A DNA stretch of 64,000 bases from Microbacterium sp. VKM Ac-2870 (GCF_015350795.1 NZ_JADKSH010000002.1:124001-188000), one strand, 5' to 3'; shown: positions 18,469 to 28,769, counted from the first letter of the stretch. The notes: generated from the letters alone by a model not told the origin. Translations and numbers: made by a program.

Positions 18469-19228
18469 TGGGACAGAAGGTCAACCCGTACGGCTTCCGC
18501 CTCGGCATCACGACCGAACACGTGTCGCGTTGGTTCTCCGACTCGACCAAGCCGGGTCAGCGTTACGCCGACTACGTCGCCGAGGACATCAAGATCCGTA
18601 AGCTCCTGCAGACGCAGCTCGACCGCGCCGGCGTGTCCGGCATCGAGATCGAGCGCACCCGTGACCGCGTCCGCGTCGACATTCACACCGCCCGCCCGGG
18701 CATCGTGATCGGTCGCCGTGGCGCCGAGGCCGAGCGCATCCGCGCCGACCTCGAGAAGCTCACCGGCAAGCAGATCCAGCTGAACATCCTCGAGGTCAAG
18801 AACCCCGAGGCCGACGCTCAGCTGGTCGCACAGGGCATCGCCGAGCAGCTCTCCGCTCGTGTGGCGTTCCGCCGCGCGATGCGCAAGGGCCTGCAGGGCG
18901 CCCAGCGCGCCGGTGCCAAGGGCATCCGCATCCAGGTCTCCGGCCGTCTCGGCGGCGCCGAGATGAGCCGGTCGGAGTTCTACCGCGAAGGCCGTGTGCC
19001 CCTGCACACGCTCCGCGCGAACATCGACTACGGCTTCTACGAGGCGCGGACCCAGTTCGGGCGCATCGGCGTCAAGGTCTGGATCTACAAGGGCGACCTG
19101 ACGGCCAAGGAGCTCGCTCGCGAGCAGGCCAACGCGCCCAAGCAGCCCCGCGGTCGCGATGACCGTGGCGGCGACCGTCGTCGTGGCCCGCGCAGCGAGG
19201 CCCCCGTCGCAGAAGGAGCGTCTGCCTG

Positions 19229-19229
<1 letters not shown>
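18468..19229 (+). CDS. rpsC: 30S ribosomal protein S3
   Basis: A 253-residue S3 with a type-II KH domain ([18 protein letters not shown], about residues 80-100) that helps form the mRNA entry helicase, and the C-terminal domain [10 protein letters not shown]. The last 35 residues are an Arg/Gly/Asp-rich disordered tail ending in EGASA. Its ATG overlaps the rplV stop, and its stop overlaps the rplP start. Confidence 0.97.
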
Positions 19230-19647
<418 letters not shown>

Positions 19648-19648
<1 letters not shown>

Positions 19649-19962
19649 TGTCCGTCGGAACCAAGACGCTCGCTCCCAGCGAGCTGGACACGTTCGAGGA
19701 CCAGCGCCTCGTCGAAGAGCTGCGTAAGGCCAAGGAAGAGCTGTTCAACCTGCGCTTCCAGTCGGCCACCGGCCAGCTCGAGAGCCACGGCCGCATTCGC
19801 GCCGTCAAGCGCGACATCGCGCGGCTCTACACCGTGATCCGCGAGCGCGAGTTGGGCATCCGTGCCACGCCCGCGCCCGTCGAGGTCGCGTCCAAGGCGA
19901 AGAAGACCAAGGCCAAGAAGGCGGATGACGCTGTCGAGGCCGTGAAGGAAGAGGCCGAGTGA
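19648..19962 (+). CDS. rpmC: 50S ribosomal protein L29 with C-terminal extension
   Basis: A 104-residue L29; the usual length is 60-70. The core two-helix part includes [24 protein letters not shown] and [18 protein letters not shown]. About 33 extra residues of Ala, Lys and Glu ([22 protein letters not shown]) form a charged tail. The ATG at 19648 overlaps the rplP stop; longer upstream frames lie inside rplP. The stop overlaps the rpsQ ATG. Confidence 0.95.
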
Positions 19963-20333
19963 TGGCTGAGACCACCGAGAAGAAGGCCGCCAAGAAGGCG
20001 CCGGCCGCGAAGGCCGTCGTCGAGGCGCCCGCCGCCGCTGCCGGCCACGAGTCGTCCGCGCGCGACGTGCGTGACGCCGAGGCTCGCGGTTACCGCAAGT
20101 CGCGTCGTGGCTATGTCGTCAGCGACAAGATGGACAAGACGATCGTCGTCGAGGTCGAAGACCGCGTGAAGCACCCGCTCTACGGCAAGGTCATCCGCCG
20201 CACGTCGAAGGTCAAGGCCCACGACGAGCAGAACAGCGCCGGCATCGGCGACCTCGTGCTCATCAACGAGACCCGGCCGCTGAGCGCCACCAAGCGGTGG
20301 CGCCTGGTCGAGATCCTCGAGAAGGCGAAGTAA
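19962..20333 (+). CDS. rpsQ: 30S ribosomal protein S17 with N-terminal extension
   Basis: A 123-residue S17 (typical 80-90). The first 42 residues are an Ala/Lys-rich disordered leader ([21 protein letters not shown]). The S17 OB-fold follows with [24 protein letters not shown] and [21 protein letters not shown]. The ATG overlaps the rpmC stop (GTGATG), and no usable internal Met precedes the core, so the extension is real. It is the last gene of the S10 cluster; rplN follows after three bases. Confidence 0.95.
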   Translation: MAETTEKKAAKKAPAAKAVVEAPAAAAGHESSARDVRDAEARGYRKSRRGYVVSDKMDKTIVVEVEDRVKHPLYGKVIRRTSKVKAHDEQNSAGIGDLVLINETRPLSATKRWRLVEILEKAK

Positions 20334-20336
20334 GAA

Positions 20337-20705
20337 ATGATCCAGACTGAGTCCCGCCTCAAGGTCGCCGACAACACCGGCGCCAAGGAGCTGCTCACCA
20401 TCCGCGTGCTCGGCGGCTCCAGCCGTCGCTACGCCGGTCTCGGCGACATCATCGTCGCGACCGTCAAGGATGCGATCCCGGGCGGCAACGTCAAGAAGGG
20501 CGATGTGGTCAAGGCCGTCATCGTCCGTACCAAGAAGGAGGTCCGTCGTCCCGACGGCTCCTACATCAAGTTCGATGAGAACGCCGCCGTCATCCTGAAG
20601 AACGACGGGGAGCCCCGCGGCACCCGCATCTTCGGACCGGTCGGTCGTGAGCTTCGCGACAAGAAGTTCATGAAGATCGTTTCGCTCGCACCGGAGGTGA
20701 TCTGA
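20337..20705 (+). CDS. rplN: 50S ribosomal protein L14
   Basis: A 122-residue L14, length as in the family, with [20 protein letters not shown] and the basic [24 protein letters not shown] block. It begins the spc gene order, but only three bases separate it from rpsQ, so the S10 and spc clusters are probably one transcription unit here. Confidence 0.98.
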   Translation: MIQTESRLKVADNTGAKELLTIRVLGGSSRRYAGLGDIIVATVKDAIPGGNVKKGDVVKAVIVRTKKEVRRPDGSYIKFDENAAVILKNDGEPRGTRIFGPVGRELRDKKFMKIVSLAPEVI

Positions 20706-20709
20706 CCTC

Positions 20710-21069
20710 ATGGCCAAGATCAAGAAGGGTGACCTGGTTCAGGTCATCACTGGCAAGAAGCAGGACAAGGGCGGCGACCGCGGCAAGCAGGGCAAGGTTC
20801 TCGACGTTCTCGTCGAGCAGAACCGTGTCATTGTCGAGGGCGTCAACTACGTCACGAAGCACAACCGCGTGGGCCAGTCCCAGCGCGGCACCAAGACGGG
20901 CGGCATCGAGACGATGGAAGCCCCGATCCACATCTCCAACGTCGCCGTCGTCGACCCCTCGACCAAGAAGCCGACCCGTGTCGGTCACCGTGTCGAGGAG
21001 CAGACGAAGGACGGCGTGAAGCGCAACGTGCGTGTGCGCTACGCGAAGAAGAGCGGCAAGGACCTCTGA
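20710..21069 (+). CDS. rplX: 50S ribosomal protein L24
   Basis: A 119-residue L24 with the KOW motif at the N-terminus ([29 protein letters not shown]) and the tail region [17 protein letters not shown]24 is an early 50S assembly factor near the tunnel exit. It lies between rplN and rplE with gaps of four and two bases. Confidence 0.97.
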   Translation: MAKIKKGDLVQVITGKKQDKGGDRGKQGKVLDVLVEQNRVIVEGVNYVTKHNRVGQSQRGTKTGGIETMEAPIHISNVAVVDPSTKKPTRVGHRVEEQTKDGVKRNVRVRYAKKSGKDL

Positions 21070-21071
21070 AC

Positions 21072-21662
21072 ATGAGCACCACCACTGCCGCGGTGGCTGG
21101 CAAGATCCAGCCCCGCCTGAAGCAGAAGTACCAGGGCGAGATCAAGAAGGCTCTGCAGGACGAGTTCGGCTACGGCAACGTCATGCAGATCCCCGGGATC
21201 GTCAAGGTCGTCGTGAACACCGGTGTCGGCGAGGCTGCTCGTGACTCCAAGGTGATCGATGGCGCCGTCGACGACCTCACCAAGATCACCGGCCAGAAGC
21301 CGGTCGTTACGAAGGCCCGCAAGTCCATCGCGCAGTTCAAGCTGCGCGAGGGCCAGGCCATCGGCGCGCACGTCACCCTCCGTGGTGACCGCGCGTGGGA
21401 GTTCCTGGACCGTCTGGTCAACCTCGCCCTGCCGCGTATCCGCGACTTCCGTGGCCTGTCGCCGAAGCAGTTCGACGGCAACGGCAACTACACGTTCGGT
21501 CTGCAGGAGCAGTCGGTCTTCCACGAGATCAACCAGGACAAGATCGACCGCGTCCGCGGCTTCGACATCACGATCGTCACCACGGCGAAGACGGATGCCG
21601 AGGGCCGGTCGCTGCTGCGTCAGCTGGGCTTCCCGTTCAAGACGGACGAGACCCAGGCCTGA
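21072..21662 (+). CDS. rplE: 50S ribosomal protein L5
   Basis: A 196-residue L5 binding 5S rRNA and contacting the P-site tRNA. It contains [38 protein letters not shown] and [20 protein letters not shown]. It is followed by an 88-base gap, where many other bacteria carry rpsN; none is present. Confidence 0.97.
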   Translation: MSTTTAAVAGKIQPRLKQKYQGEIKKALQDEFGYGNVMQIPGIVKVVVNTGVGEAARDSKVIDGAVDDLTKITGQKPVVTKARKSIAQFKLREGQAIGAHVTLRGDRAWEFLDRLVNLALPRIRDFRGLSPKQFDGNGNYTFGLQEQSVFHEINQDKIDRVRGFDITIVTTAKTDAEGRSLLRQLGFPFKTDETQA

Positions 21663-21668
21663 CACCCC

Positions 21669-21685
21669 CCGACCTCTCCGGTCGG
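21669..21685 (+). other. Small hairpin in the rplE-rpsH gap
   Basis: CCGACC-TCTCC-GGTCGG forms a 6-bp stem directly after the rplE stop. There is no T-run. The gap also has no open frame resembling S14. Confidence 0.35.
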
Positions 21686-21750
21686 TTCATCAAGAAGGTC
21701 GGCTGTCGTGTAACGGCATCCGAAACCGCTGAACAAAGGAAACCAACGAA

Positions 21751-22149
21751 ATGACGATGACAGACCCGGTCGCTGACATGCTGACCCGTCTGCGCAACGC
21801 GAACTCGGCGCACCACGACTCCGTGTCGCTGCCGAGCTCCAAGCTCAAGACCCACATCGCCGAGATCCTCCAGCAGGAGGGCTACATCGCCGGCTGGGAG
21901 GTCTCGGACGCCCGTGTCGGCCAGACCCTCACGCTCACGCTGAAGTACGGCCCGAACCGCGAGCGGTCGATCGCCGGCATCAAGCGCGTCTCCAAGCCCG
22001 GCCTGCGTGTCTACGCACGCTCGACCGAGGTCCCCAAGGTCCTCGGCGGCCTGGGCGTCGCGATCCTGTCCACCTCCTCCGGTCTTCTCACCGACCGTCA
22101 GGCCGAGCAGAAGGGCGTGGGTGGGGAAGTCCTCGCCTACGTGTGGTGA
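21751..22149 (+). CDS. rpsH: 30S ribosomal protein S8
   Basis: A 132-residue S8: [20 protein letters not shown] at the start and the conserved C-terminal box with [21 protein letters not shown]8 binds helix 21 of 16S rRNA and is the spc-operon repressor in enteric bacteria. AAAGGAAA lies ahead of the ATG. It is followed by rplF after six bases. Confidence 0.98.
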   Translation: MTMTDPVADMLTRLRNANSAHHDSVSLPSSKLKTHIAEILQQEGYIAGWEVSDARVGQTLTLTLKYGPNRERSIAGIKRVSKPGLRVYARSTEVPKVLGGLGVAILSTSSGLLTDRQAEQKGVGGEVLAYVW

Positions 22150-22155
22150 TCTGAC

Positions 22156-22692
22156 ATGTCGCGTATTGGACGTCTTCCCATCGACATTCCCGCCGGCGTC
22201 ACCGTTTCGGTGGACGGCCAGGTTGTCGCCGTCAAGGGCCCCAAGGGCGAGCTCGTGCTCACCGTTGCCAAGCCCATCGAGGTCAAGGTCGAGGAGAGCC
22301 AGGTTCTGGTCTCCCGTCCCGACGACGAGCGCGAGTCGCGCTCGCTGCACGGACTGACCCGCACCCTCATCAACAACAACATCATCGGTGTGACCGAGGG
22401 CTACACCAAGGGCCTCGAGGTCGTCGGTACCGGTTACCGCGTTGCACAGAAGGGCACGGCGGTCGAGTTCGCGCTCGGCTTCTCGCACCCCGTCCTCATC
22501 GAGGCGCCCAGCGGCATCACGCTGACCGTCGAGGGCAACAACAAACTGACCGTGAGCGGCATCTCGAAGCAGGCCGTCGGTGAGGCCGCTGCGAACATCC
22601 GCAAGATCCGTAAGCCCGAGCCGTACAAGGGCAAGGGTGTGCGGTACGCCGGCGAGGTCGTTCGCCGCAAGGCCGGAAAGAGTGGTAAGTGA
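22156..22692 (+). CDS. rplF: 50S ribosomal protein L6
   Basis: A 178-residue L6 with its two related halves and the C-terminal signature [20 protein letters not shown]. It binds the sarcin-ricin region of 23S rRNA. Length and start (MSRIGRLPI) are canonical. Its stop is followed within two bases by the rplR ATG. Confidence 0.98.
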   Translation: MSRIGRLPIDIPAGVTVSVDGQVVAVKGPKGELVLTVAKPIEVKVEESQVLVSRPDDERESRSLHGLTRTLINNNIIGVTEGYTKGLEVVGTGYRVAQKGTAVEFALGFSHPVLIEAPSGITLTVEGNNKLTVSGISKQAVGEAAANIRKIRKPEPYKGKGVRYAGEVVRRKAGKSGK

Positions 22693-22694
22693 TC

Positions 22695-23054
22695 ATGGCT
22701 GTCAAGTCGAAGAGCGACGCACGTACGCGTCGTCACCTGCGCCTTCGCAAGAAGGTCGTGGGCACCGAGGCCCGTCCGCGCCTTGTCGTCAACCGTTCGG
22801 CCCGCCACGTCTTCGTCCAGCTCGTGGACGACAGCAAGGGCGTGACCGTGGCCTCCGCCTCGACTCTCGAGGCAGACCTGCGCACGTTCGATGGTGACAA
22901 GACCGCCAAGGCCCGCAAGGTCGGCGAGCTCGTCGCCGAGCGTGCCAAGGCCGTCGGCGTCTCTGACGTCGTGTTCGACCGCGGTGGCAACCGCTACGCG
23001 GGCCGTGTGGCAGCGATCGCCGAGGGCGCCCGCGAGGGAGGTCTGAACCTGTGA
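22695..23054 (+). CDS. rplR: 50S ribosomal protein L18
   Basis: A 119-residue L18 that binds 5S rRNA together with L5. The ATG at 22695 ([20 protein letters not shown]) is preferred over the GTG at 22689, which overlaps rplF and adds only two residues. The C-terminal [24 protein letters not shown] is conserved. The stop overlaps the rpsE start. Confidence 0.97.
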   Translation: MAVKSKSDARTRRHLRLRKKVVGTEARPRLVVNRSARHVFVQLVDDSKGVTVASASTLEADLRTFDGDKTAKARKVGELVAERAKAVGVSDVVFDRGGNRYAGRVAAIAEGAREGGLNL

Positions 23055-23731
23055 GCGATGCAACTACTCAGAATGTGGAGAACGAAGTGACCGAGCAGGC
23101 TGCGGCCACCGCTCCCGTCGAGCGCGAGGCTCGTGAGCCCCGCCGCGGCGGACGCGAGCGCAACCCGAACCGTGACCGCGGTTCGCGCGACGCCGAGAAG
23201 AGCCAGTTCCTCGAGCGCGTCGTGACCATCAACCGCGTGTCGAAGGTCGTCAAGGGCGGTCGCCGCTTCAGCTTCACGGCGCTGGTCGTCGTGGGCGACG
23301 GCAACGGTCTGGTCGGCGTCGGCTACGGCAAGGCGCGTGAGGTTCCCCTCGCCATCTCCAAGGGTGTCGAAGAGGCCAAGCGCAACTTCTTCCGCGTGCC
23401 CCGCACCGGCTCGTCCATCCCGCACCCCGTGCAGGGTGAGGCCGCCGCGGGTGTCGTGCTCCTGCGTCCCGCCGCTGCCGGTACCGGTGTTATCGCCGGT
23501 GGCCCGGTGCGCGCCGTGCTCGAGTGCGCCGGCATCCACGACGTGCTGTCGAAGTCGCTCGGTTCGTCGAACACGATCAACATCGTGCACGCGACCGTTG
23601 CGGCCCTCAAGCAGCTCGAGGAGCCCCGTGCCGTCGCTGCTCGTCGTGGTCTCGACTTCGACCAGGTGGCTCCGGCTCGTCTGATCCGTGCCGAGGCTGA
23701 CGCCACGGCTGCTGCGAAGGTAGGTGCCTGA
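23051..23731 (+). CDS. rpsE: 30S ribosomal protein S5
   Basis: A 226-residue S5 (E. coli 167). The first 45 residues are an extra charged segment with an Arg/Gly-rich stretch. The double-stranded-RNA-binding domain follows ([38 protein letters not shown]) and then the [17 protein letters not shown]-terminal domain. The GTG start overlaps the rplR stop; a later in-frame GTG near 23087 is an alternative that would remove 12 residues. S5 guards decoding fidelity. Confidence 0.95.
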   Translation: MSDATTQNVENEVTEQAAATAPVEREAREPRRGGRERNPNRDRGSRDAEKSQFLERVVTINRVSKVVKGGRRFSFTALVVVGDGNGLVGVGYGKAREVPLAISKGVEEAKRNFFRVPRTGSSIPHPVQGEAAAGVVLLRPAAAGTGVIAGGPVRAVLECAGIHDVLSKSLGSSNTINIVHATVAALKQLEEPRAVAARRGLDFDQVAPARLIRAEADATAAAKVGA

Positions 23732-23916
23732 TGGCCGAGCGTCTCAAGGTGACCCAGATCAAGTCCAAGGTGAGCGAGAAGCAGAACCAGCGTGACACGC
23801 TGCGTTCGCTCGGTCTGAAGCGGATCGGCGACTCGGTCGTCCGTCCCGACGACGCGCAGACGCGCGGCTACGTCAAGACCGTCGCGCACCTCGTCAAGGT
23901 TGAGGAGATCGACTGA
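23731..23916 (+). CDS. rpmD: 50S ribosomal protein L30
   Basis: A 61-residue L30 with the family sequence [33 protein letters not shown] (shortened forms are typical of bacteria). Its ATG overlaps the rpsE stop and its stop overlaps the rplO ATG, showing tight coupling. Confidence 0.97.
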   Translation: MAERLKVTQIKSKVSEKQNQRDTLRSLGLKRIGDSVVRPDDAQTRGYVKTVAHLVKVEEID

Positions 23917-24515
23917 TGGCCGAGAAGGCTGAGAAGGCGACCGAAGAGGTCGCCGTCATGAAGACCGAGAAGAAGGCCGCCGCCAAGCCGGCTGCCAAGA
24001 AGACGGCAGACAAGGCGCCCGCCAAGCCGGCCGCGAAGAAGGCTCCGGCCAAGAAGGCGGATGCCGAGACCTCGCGTCCCGGTGTGCTCAAGGTCCACCA
24101 CCTGCGTCCGGTCCCCGGCGCCAACACCGCAAAGACCCGTGTCGGTCGCGGTGAGGGCTCCAAGGGTAAGACCTCGGGCCGTGGTACCAAGGGCACCAAG
24201 GCGCGCTACCAGGTCAAGGTGGGCTTCGAGGGCGGTCAGATGCCGCTGCACATGCGTACGCCGAAGCTGCGCGGGTTCAAGAACCCGTTCCGCGTCGAGT
24301 ACCAGGTGGTCAACCTCGACAAGCTCGCAGAGCTGTACCCGGCCGGTGGCGACGTCACCGTGACCGACCTCGTCGCCAAGGGCGCCGTGCGCAAGAACGA
24401 GAAGGTCAAGGTGCTCGGCACCGGCGACATCTCGGTAAAGCTCACCGTGTCGGTCGACAAGGTCTCGGGTTCGGCCGAGCAGAAGATCGTCGCCGCGGGC
24501 GGTTCGGTCAAGTAA
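23916..24515 (+). CDS. rplO: 50S ribosomal protein L15 with Ala/Lys-rich N-terminal extension
   Basis: A 199-residue L15 (usual 140-150). Residues 1-55 are a histone-H1-like Ala/Lys/Pro leader (repeats of AAKPAAKK and KAPAKK). The L15 core starts at [25 protein letters not shown] and includes [19 protein letters not shown]. The ATG overlaps the rpmD stop; Met15 is a possible alternative start but would still leave a long extension. A strong terminator follows 5 bases after the stop, so the S10/spc transcript largely ends here, ahead of secY. Confidence 0.95.
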   Translation: MAEKAEKATEEVAVMKTEKKAAAKPAAKKTADKAPAKPAAKKAPAKKADAETSRPGVLKVHHLRPVPGANTAKTRVGRGEGSKGKTSGRGTKGTKARYQVKVGFEGGQMPLHMRTPKLRGFKNPFRVEYQVVNLDKLAELYPAGGDVTVTDLVAKGAVRKNEKVKVLGTGDISVKLTVSVDKVSGSAEQKIVAAGGSVK

Positions 24516-24520
24516 TTCCA

Positions 24521-24559
24521 CGGCAGGGGCCGGAGGCGAGCCTCCGGCCCCTGTTGCCG
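24521..24559 (+). terminator. Terminator between rplO and secY
   Basis: A 14-bp core stem (24524-24537 with 24540-24553), extendable by CGG/CCG at the base. The T content after the stem is low (TTG). It marks the end of the spc run and separates secY-adk-map. Confidence 0.7.
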
Positions 24560-24624
24560 TACTCTGGAACCGGTGTCTTCGGACCCGTATCGAGACACCG
24601 GTCAGCTCACTGGAGGAAAACCCT

Positions 24625-25962
24625 TTGTTCAGCGCCGTCAGCGCCATCGCGCGGGTCTTCCGCACCCCGGATCTCCGGCGGAAGATCTTCTTCACCCTTG
24701 CGATCATCGCGATCTATCGTCTCGGCGCGCACATTCCTGCGCCGTTCGTGAGTTTCCCGAACGTCCAGGCCTGTCTGGCGCAGACGGGGTCGGCCAGCGA
24801 GGGCCTGCTCTCCCTCGTCAACCTGTTCTCCGGCGGCGCTCTCCTTCAGCTGTCGATCTTCGCGCTGGGGGTCATGCCGTACATCACGGCGACCATCATC
24901 GTGCAGCTGCTGCGCGTGGTCATTCCGCACTTCGAAGCGCTGTACAAAGAAGGACAGTCGGGTCAGGCCCGTCTGACGCAGTACACCCGTTACCTGACGA
25001 TCGCGCTCGCGCTGCTGCAGTCGACGACTCTGGTGACGGTGGCCCGCTCCGGTGCGCTGTTCGGTTCGACGAGCGTCGCCGAGTGCAAGGCGCTGCTGAC
25101 CAATGACGTGTGGTGGGCGCAGCTGCTCATGATCATCACGCTCACCGCCGGCACCGGCCTCATCATGTGGTTCGCCGAGCTCGTCACCGAGCGCGGCGTC
25201 GGCAACGGTATGTCGATCCTCATCTTCACCTCGATCGCGGCGCAGTTCCCGGCGGCCATGTGGGCCATCGCCACCTCGCGCGGTTTCGAGGTCTTCCTCC
25301 TCGTGCTCGCGGTGGGCATCGTCGTGGTCGCGCTGGTCGTCTTCGTCGAGCAGTCGCAGCGCCGCATTCCCGTGCAGTACGCGAAGCGCATGGTGGGCCG
25401 TCGCACGGTCGGCGGAACGAACACCTACATCCCGATCAAAGTGAACATGGCGGGCGTCGTGCCGGTCATCTTCGCCTCGTCGCTGCTGTACATCCCTGCT
25501 CTGATCGCGCAGTTCAACCAGACGCCCGACGCCAACGGCAACATCCCGGGTTGGGTGACGTGGATCCAGCAGTACCTCACCAAGGGCGATCACCCGCTCT
25601 ACATGCTGTTGTACTTCCTCCTGATCGTCGGCTTCACGTACTTCTACGTGGCCATCACCTTCAACCCGGTCGAGGTCGCCGACAACATGAAGAAGTACGG
25701 CGGCTTCATCCCCGGCATCCGTGCCGGACGCCCGACGGCCGAGTACCTCGACTACGTGCTCACGCGCATCACGCTGCCGGGATCGGTGTATCTGGGTCTG
25801 ATCGCGCTGCTGCCTCTGGTGGCCCTGGCGACCGTCAGCGCGAACCAGAACTTCCCGTTCGGCGGCGCCTCGATCCTCATCATCGTCGGTGTGGGACTCG
25901 AGACCGTCAAGCAGATCGACGCTCAGCTGCAGCAGCGTCACTACGAGGGACTGCTGCGATGA
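24625..25962 (+). CDS. secY: Preprotein translocase channel subunit SecY
   Basis: A 445-residue SecY with about ten membrane helices. It has the N-terminal signature FRTPDLRRKIFFTL, the plug/helix-2 region with GVMPYITATIIVQLL, and the cytoplasmic loop RRIPVQYAKRMVGRR. It forms the SecYEG channel in the cytoplasmic membrane. The start is TTG at 24625: GGAGG at 24612-24616 is well placed and MFSAVSAIARVF matches family N-termini. The stop overlaps the adk ATG. Confidence 0.96.
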   Translation: MFSAVSAIARVFRTPDLRRKIFFTLAIIAIYRLGAHIPAPFVSFPNVQACLAQTGSASEGLLSLVNLFSGGALLQLSIFALGVMPYITATIIVQLLRVVIPHFEALYKEGQSGQARLTQYTRYLTIALALLQSTTLVTVARSGALFGSTSVAECKALLTNDVWWAQLLMIITLTAGTGLIMWFAELVTERGVGNGMSILIFTSIAAQFPAAMWAIATSRGFEVFLLVLAVGIVVVALVVFVEQSQRRIPVQYAKRMVGRRTVGGTNTYIPIKVNMAGVVPVIFASSLLYIPALIAQFNQTPDANGNIPGWVTWIQQYLTKGDHPLYMLLYFLLIVGFTYFYVAITFNPVEVADNMKKYGGFIPGIRAGRPTAEYLDYVLTRITLPGSVYLGLIALLPLVALATVSANQNFPFGGASILIIVGVGLETVKQIDAQLQQRHYEGLLR

Positions 25963-26549
25963 CGGCGGCGCGACTGCTGATCATCGGGCCGCAGGGCTCC
26001 GGCAAGGGCACGCAGGGCGTGCGGGTGGCCGAGGCTTTCGGCATCCCGGCCGTCTCGACGGGCGACGTCTTCCGCGCCAACGTCAAGGAAGGCACCGAGC
26101 TCGGGATCAAGGTCAAGGCCATCATCGATGCCGGTGATCTGGTTCCCGACGAGCTGACCGGTGAGATCGTGCGCGACCGTCTCGCGCAGGACGACGCTGC
26201 CGGTGGCTTTCTGCTCGACGGCTACCCCCGCAACCTCGGTCAGGTCGCCGACCTCGACGCCTTCCTGGATGCGCGCGGCGAGCCGCTGACGGCGGTCATC
26301 GAGCTCGTCGTCCCGCGCGAAGAGTCGATCCAGCGCCTGTCGCTGCGCGCGACCGAGCAGGGCCGGGCGGACGACAACGCGGAATCGATCGCGAAGCGTC
26401 TGGCGATCTACGAGTCGGAGACCGCGCCGATCCTCGACATCTACCGCGAGCGGGGCATCGTCGACGAGGTCGACGGCGTCGGCTCGCTCGACGACGTCTT
26501 CGAGCGGATCACCGCCGCCCTGGCAGCTCGCGGCATCACCGTCTCCTGA
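25959..26549 (+). CDS. adk: Adenylate kinase
   Basis: A 196-residue enzyme converting ATP + AMP to 2 ADP. The P-loop GPQGSGKGTQ is at residues 10-19. The AMP site STGDVFR and the GFLLDGYPRNLGQ motif are intact. The lid is short and without the zinc cysteines, as in other actinobacteria. The ATG overlaps the secY stop; the stop overlaps the map ATG. secY-adk-map is a conserved actinobacterial order. Confidence 0.97.
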   Translation: MTAARLLIIGPQGSGKGTQGVRVAEAFGIPAVSTGDVFRANVKEGTELGIKVKAIIDAGDLVPDELTGEIVRDRLAQDDAAGGFLLDGYPRNLGQVADLDAFLDARGEPLTAVIELVVPREESIQRLSLRATEQGRADDNAESIAKRLAIYESETAPILDIYRERGIVDEVDGVGSLDDVFERITAALAARGITVS

Positions 26550-27379
26550 TGGGACTTCGTCGCTCCTTGTACAAGACCCCGGCGCAGCTGCGTTCGATGG
26601 TCGAGCCGGGTCTGATCACGGCGGCCGCGCTGGATGCGGTGCGTGCGCTGATCGCTCCGGGCGTGACGACCGCTGAGCTGGATGCCGCGGCATCCGAAGT
26701 CATCCTCGCGCGCGGGGCCGAGTCGAACTTCCAGCTCGTGCGCGGGTATCGCCACACCACATGCATCTCCGTCAACGACCAGGTCGTGCACGGCATCCCC
26801 GGCGACCGGGTGCTGCAGCCGGGGGACATCGTCTCGATCGATGCCGGCGCCCAGTTCAAGGGGTGGAACGGTGACTCGGCGATCACGATCGTCGTGCCCG
26901 GGGGAGACCCGGCGGTGCATGGATCGCGCGAGCGCCTGTCGGCCGTGACCGAGGGATCGCTCTGGGCGGGTGTGGCGGCGCTGGCGTCGGCATCCCGTGT
27001 GGGCGAGATCGGCGACGCCGTGCAGGGCTACATAGAGCGCTCGGGCGAGAGCTATGGCATCCTGCGCGACTATGTGGGCCACGGCATCGGCCGCCGCATG
27101 CATGAAGGCCCGACGGTGTTCAACTACCGTGTGGCGGATCTCGGTCCCGCGGTGCGACCGGGACTGTGCGTGGCGATCGAGCCGATGGTGACGGGCGGTT
27201 CGGACGAGACGTATGTCGAGGACGATGAGTGGACCGTGACGACCGTCGATGGCACCGACGGCGCCCACTGGGAGCACAGCGTCGCGGTGCACGATGACGG
27301 CATCTGGGTGCTGACCGCCGCCGACGGTGGCGCCGCGGGCCTGGCGCCCTTCGGCGTCACGCCCATCCCCATCGCCTGA
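26549..27379 (+). CDS. map: Methionine aminopeptidase, type I
   Basis: A 276-residue cytosolic metalloprotease that removes the initiator Met. The five metal ligands are visible: Asp in SIDAG, Asp in NGDSA, His in YVGHGIGRRMHE, Glu in AIEPM and Glu in WEHSVAV. The substrate-site His in CISVNDQVVHGIP is also present. It overlaps the adk stop. It has no N-terminal SH3-binding or zinc extension. Confidence 0.97.
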   Translation: MGLRRSLYKTPAQLRSMVEPGLITAAALDAVRALIAPGVTTAELDAAASEVILARGAESNFQLVRGYRHTTCISVNDQVVHGIPGDRVLQPGDIVSIDAGAQFKGWNGDSAITIVVPGGDPAVHGSRERLSAVTEGSLWAGVAALASASRVGEIGDAVQGYIERSGESYGILRDYVGHGIGRRMHEGPTVFNYRVADLGPAVRPGLCVAIEPMVTGGSDETYVEDDEWTVTTVDGTDGAHWEHSVAVHDDGIWVLTAADGGAAGLAPFGVTPIPIA

Positions 27380-27517
27380 CCCGCCGCGCGTTACATTCAC
27401 GCCGCGTGCGTGGGTCTGCCACTGCCTGTCCCGCTTATTCACGGGCAACGCATAGGGGGGCGTAGGGGATGATAGAAGAGACGTGGCGCGTGCCGCGGCG
27501 AGGAGAGGCATCGAGCT

Positions 27518-28204
27518 ATGGCGCAGGCAGCGGCGGGTAAGAAGAACTGGTTCGCAATCTGGGTGAGTGTGGCGGTCGTCGTCGTCGTCGCCCTGGTCAT
27601 CGCACTGGTGGTGTGGATGAACCGCGCCGCCACCGATCCGGGAACAGCCCCCGCGGGATCGGGCATCAACCAGGAGACCGGCGCGATCGCCGTCGGATCG
27701 GGTTCTCAGACGCTGGATACATATGTCGACTTCATGTGCCCGATCTGCAACCAGTTCGAGCAGACCTACGGCGGAGAGATCCTCGATCTCGCCAACAAGG
27801 GAACGATCACCCTCAACATCCACCCGATCTCGATCCTCGATCGTGCCTCTCAGGGGACCAAGTACTCCACTCGCGCCGCAAACGCGATGTACTGCGTCGC
27901 CGAGGCCGCGCCCGACAAGGCCGTGGCCTTCATGCAGGCGCTGTACAAGAGTCAGCCGGAAGAGAACTCGACGGGCCTGACTGATCAGCAGATCATCGAT
28001 ATCGCAACCGGTGTCGGGGTGACCGGCATCGACTCCTGTGTCACCGGTGGCACCTATACGAAGTTCGTCACATCGATGACCCAGAAGACACCGATCCAGC
28101 CTGGCTCCAGTGGCATCGGTACACCGACCCTCGCGGTGAACGGCACGGTCATCGCGAACCAGAGCATCCCGGCCAAGGGACAGTTCGCGTCGCTCTTCAA
28201 GTAA
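27518..28204 (+). CDS. Membrane-anchored DsbA/thioredoxin-like protein
   Basis: A 228-residue protein: a short cytoplasmic start, one membrane helix (about residues 11-34), then an extracytoplasmic thioredoxin-fold domain of the DsbA-like (Thioredoxin_4) type. The redox motif C74-P-I-C77 sits in [14 protein letters not shown]. The cis-Pro loop is [11 protein letters not shown]. Two extra cysteines (YCVAEAA, SCVTGG) could form a structural disulfide. It likely oxidises or isomerises disulfides in exported proteins. It has its own upstream gap of 138 bases, and its terminator overlaps the infA promoter. Confidence 0.85.
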   Translation: MAQAAAGKKNWFAIWVSVAVVVVVALVIALVVWMNRAATDPGTAPAGSGINQETGAIAVGSGSQTLDTYVDFMCPICNQFEQTYGGEILDLANKGTITLNIHPISILDRASQGTKYSTRAANAMYCVAEAAPDKAVAFMQALYKSQPEENSTGLTDQQIIDIATGVGVTGIDSCVTGGTYTKFVTSMTQKTPIQPGSSGIGTPTLAVNGTVIANQSIPAKGQFASLFK

Positions 28205-28220
28205 GCGACCGCAGCCACGG

Positions 28221-28253
28221 AGGGCCGTGCGGCAGTTTGCCGTGCGGCCCTTT
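28221..28253 (+). terminator. Terminator after the DsbA-like gene
   Basis: An inverted repeat AGGGCCG...CGGCCCT enclosing CGGCA/TGCCG, followed by TTT. The right arm also carries the -35 of the infA promoter. Confidence 0.65.
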
Positions 28254-28265
28254 AACACGTACACT
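28237..28265 (+). promoter_or_regulatory. Promoter of the infA-rpmJ-rpsM-rpsK operon
   Basis: TTGCCG (28237-28242) and TACACT (28260-28265) are 17 bases apart. Start near 28272 gives a leader of about 88 nt. The -35 resembles TTGCCC of the str promoter. Confidence 0.65.
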
Positions 28266-28358
28266 GGTTCTTTGGTGCCTTGCGCCTCTATTGGCTTGTC
28301 GCCGCACCACATCCCACTCACCGCAGACCGACCGGTCTGCATAAGCGTCAGCGAGGCT

Positions 28359-28580
28359 ATGGCTAAGAAAGACGGTGTCATCGAAATCGAGGGCGTCATC
28401 TCCGAGGCGTTGCCCAATGCGATGTTCCGCGTTGAGCTCACCAACGGACACAAGGTGCTCGCCACGATCTCCGGCAAGATGCGGCAGAACTACATCCGCA
28501 TCATCCCCGAAGACCGCGTCGTCGTGGAGCTTTCGCCCTACGACCTCACGCGCGGTCGCATCGTCTATCGCTACCGCTAG
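28359..28580 (+). CDS. infA: Translation initiation factor IF-1
   Basis: A 73-residue OB-fold protein that binds the ribosomal A-site during initiation. The sequence [20 protein letters not shown] and [18 protein letters not shown] is canonical. The ATG at 28359 is chosen from family length; the longer frame upstream is the leader. Here it heads the alpha-type cluster with rpmJ. Confidence 0.98.
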   Translation: MAKKDGVIEIEGVISEALPNAMFRVELTNGHKVLATISGKMRQNYIRIIPEDRVVVELSPYDLTRGRIVYRYR

Positions 28581-28652
28581 ACCGGTCGAGAAGTAACGAG
28601 CGCTGGATGCCGCGGCATCCGAGCGACTCGAAGACAGCGAACAGGAAACATC

Positions 28653-28769
28653 ATGAAGGTAAACCCCTCCGTCAAGCCCATCTGCGACCACTGCAAGGTC
28701 ATCCGTCGCCACGGTCGCGTCATGGTCATCTGCAAGTCGAACCCGCGTCACAAGCAGCGCCAGGGTTGA
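28653..28769 (+). CDS. rpmJ: 50S ribosomal protein L36 (zinc-binding form)
   Basis: A 38-residue L36, [20 protein letters not shown] at the start. The zinc ligands Cys11, Cys14, Cys27 and the following His are all present, so it is the zinc-dependent form. AGGAAA is upstream of the ATG. It is small but fully matches the family and its usual place between infA and rpsM. Confidence 0.97.
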   Translation: MKVNPSVKPICDHCKVIRRHGRVMVICKSNPRHKQRQG

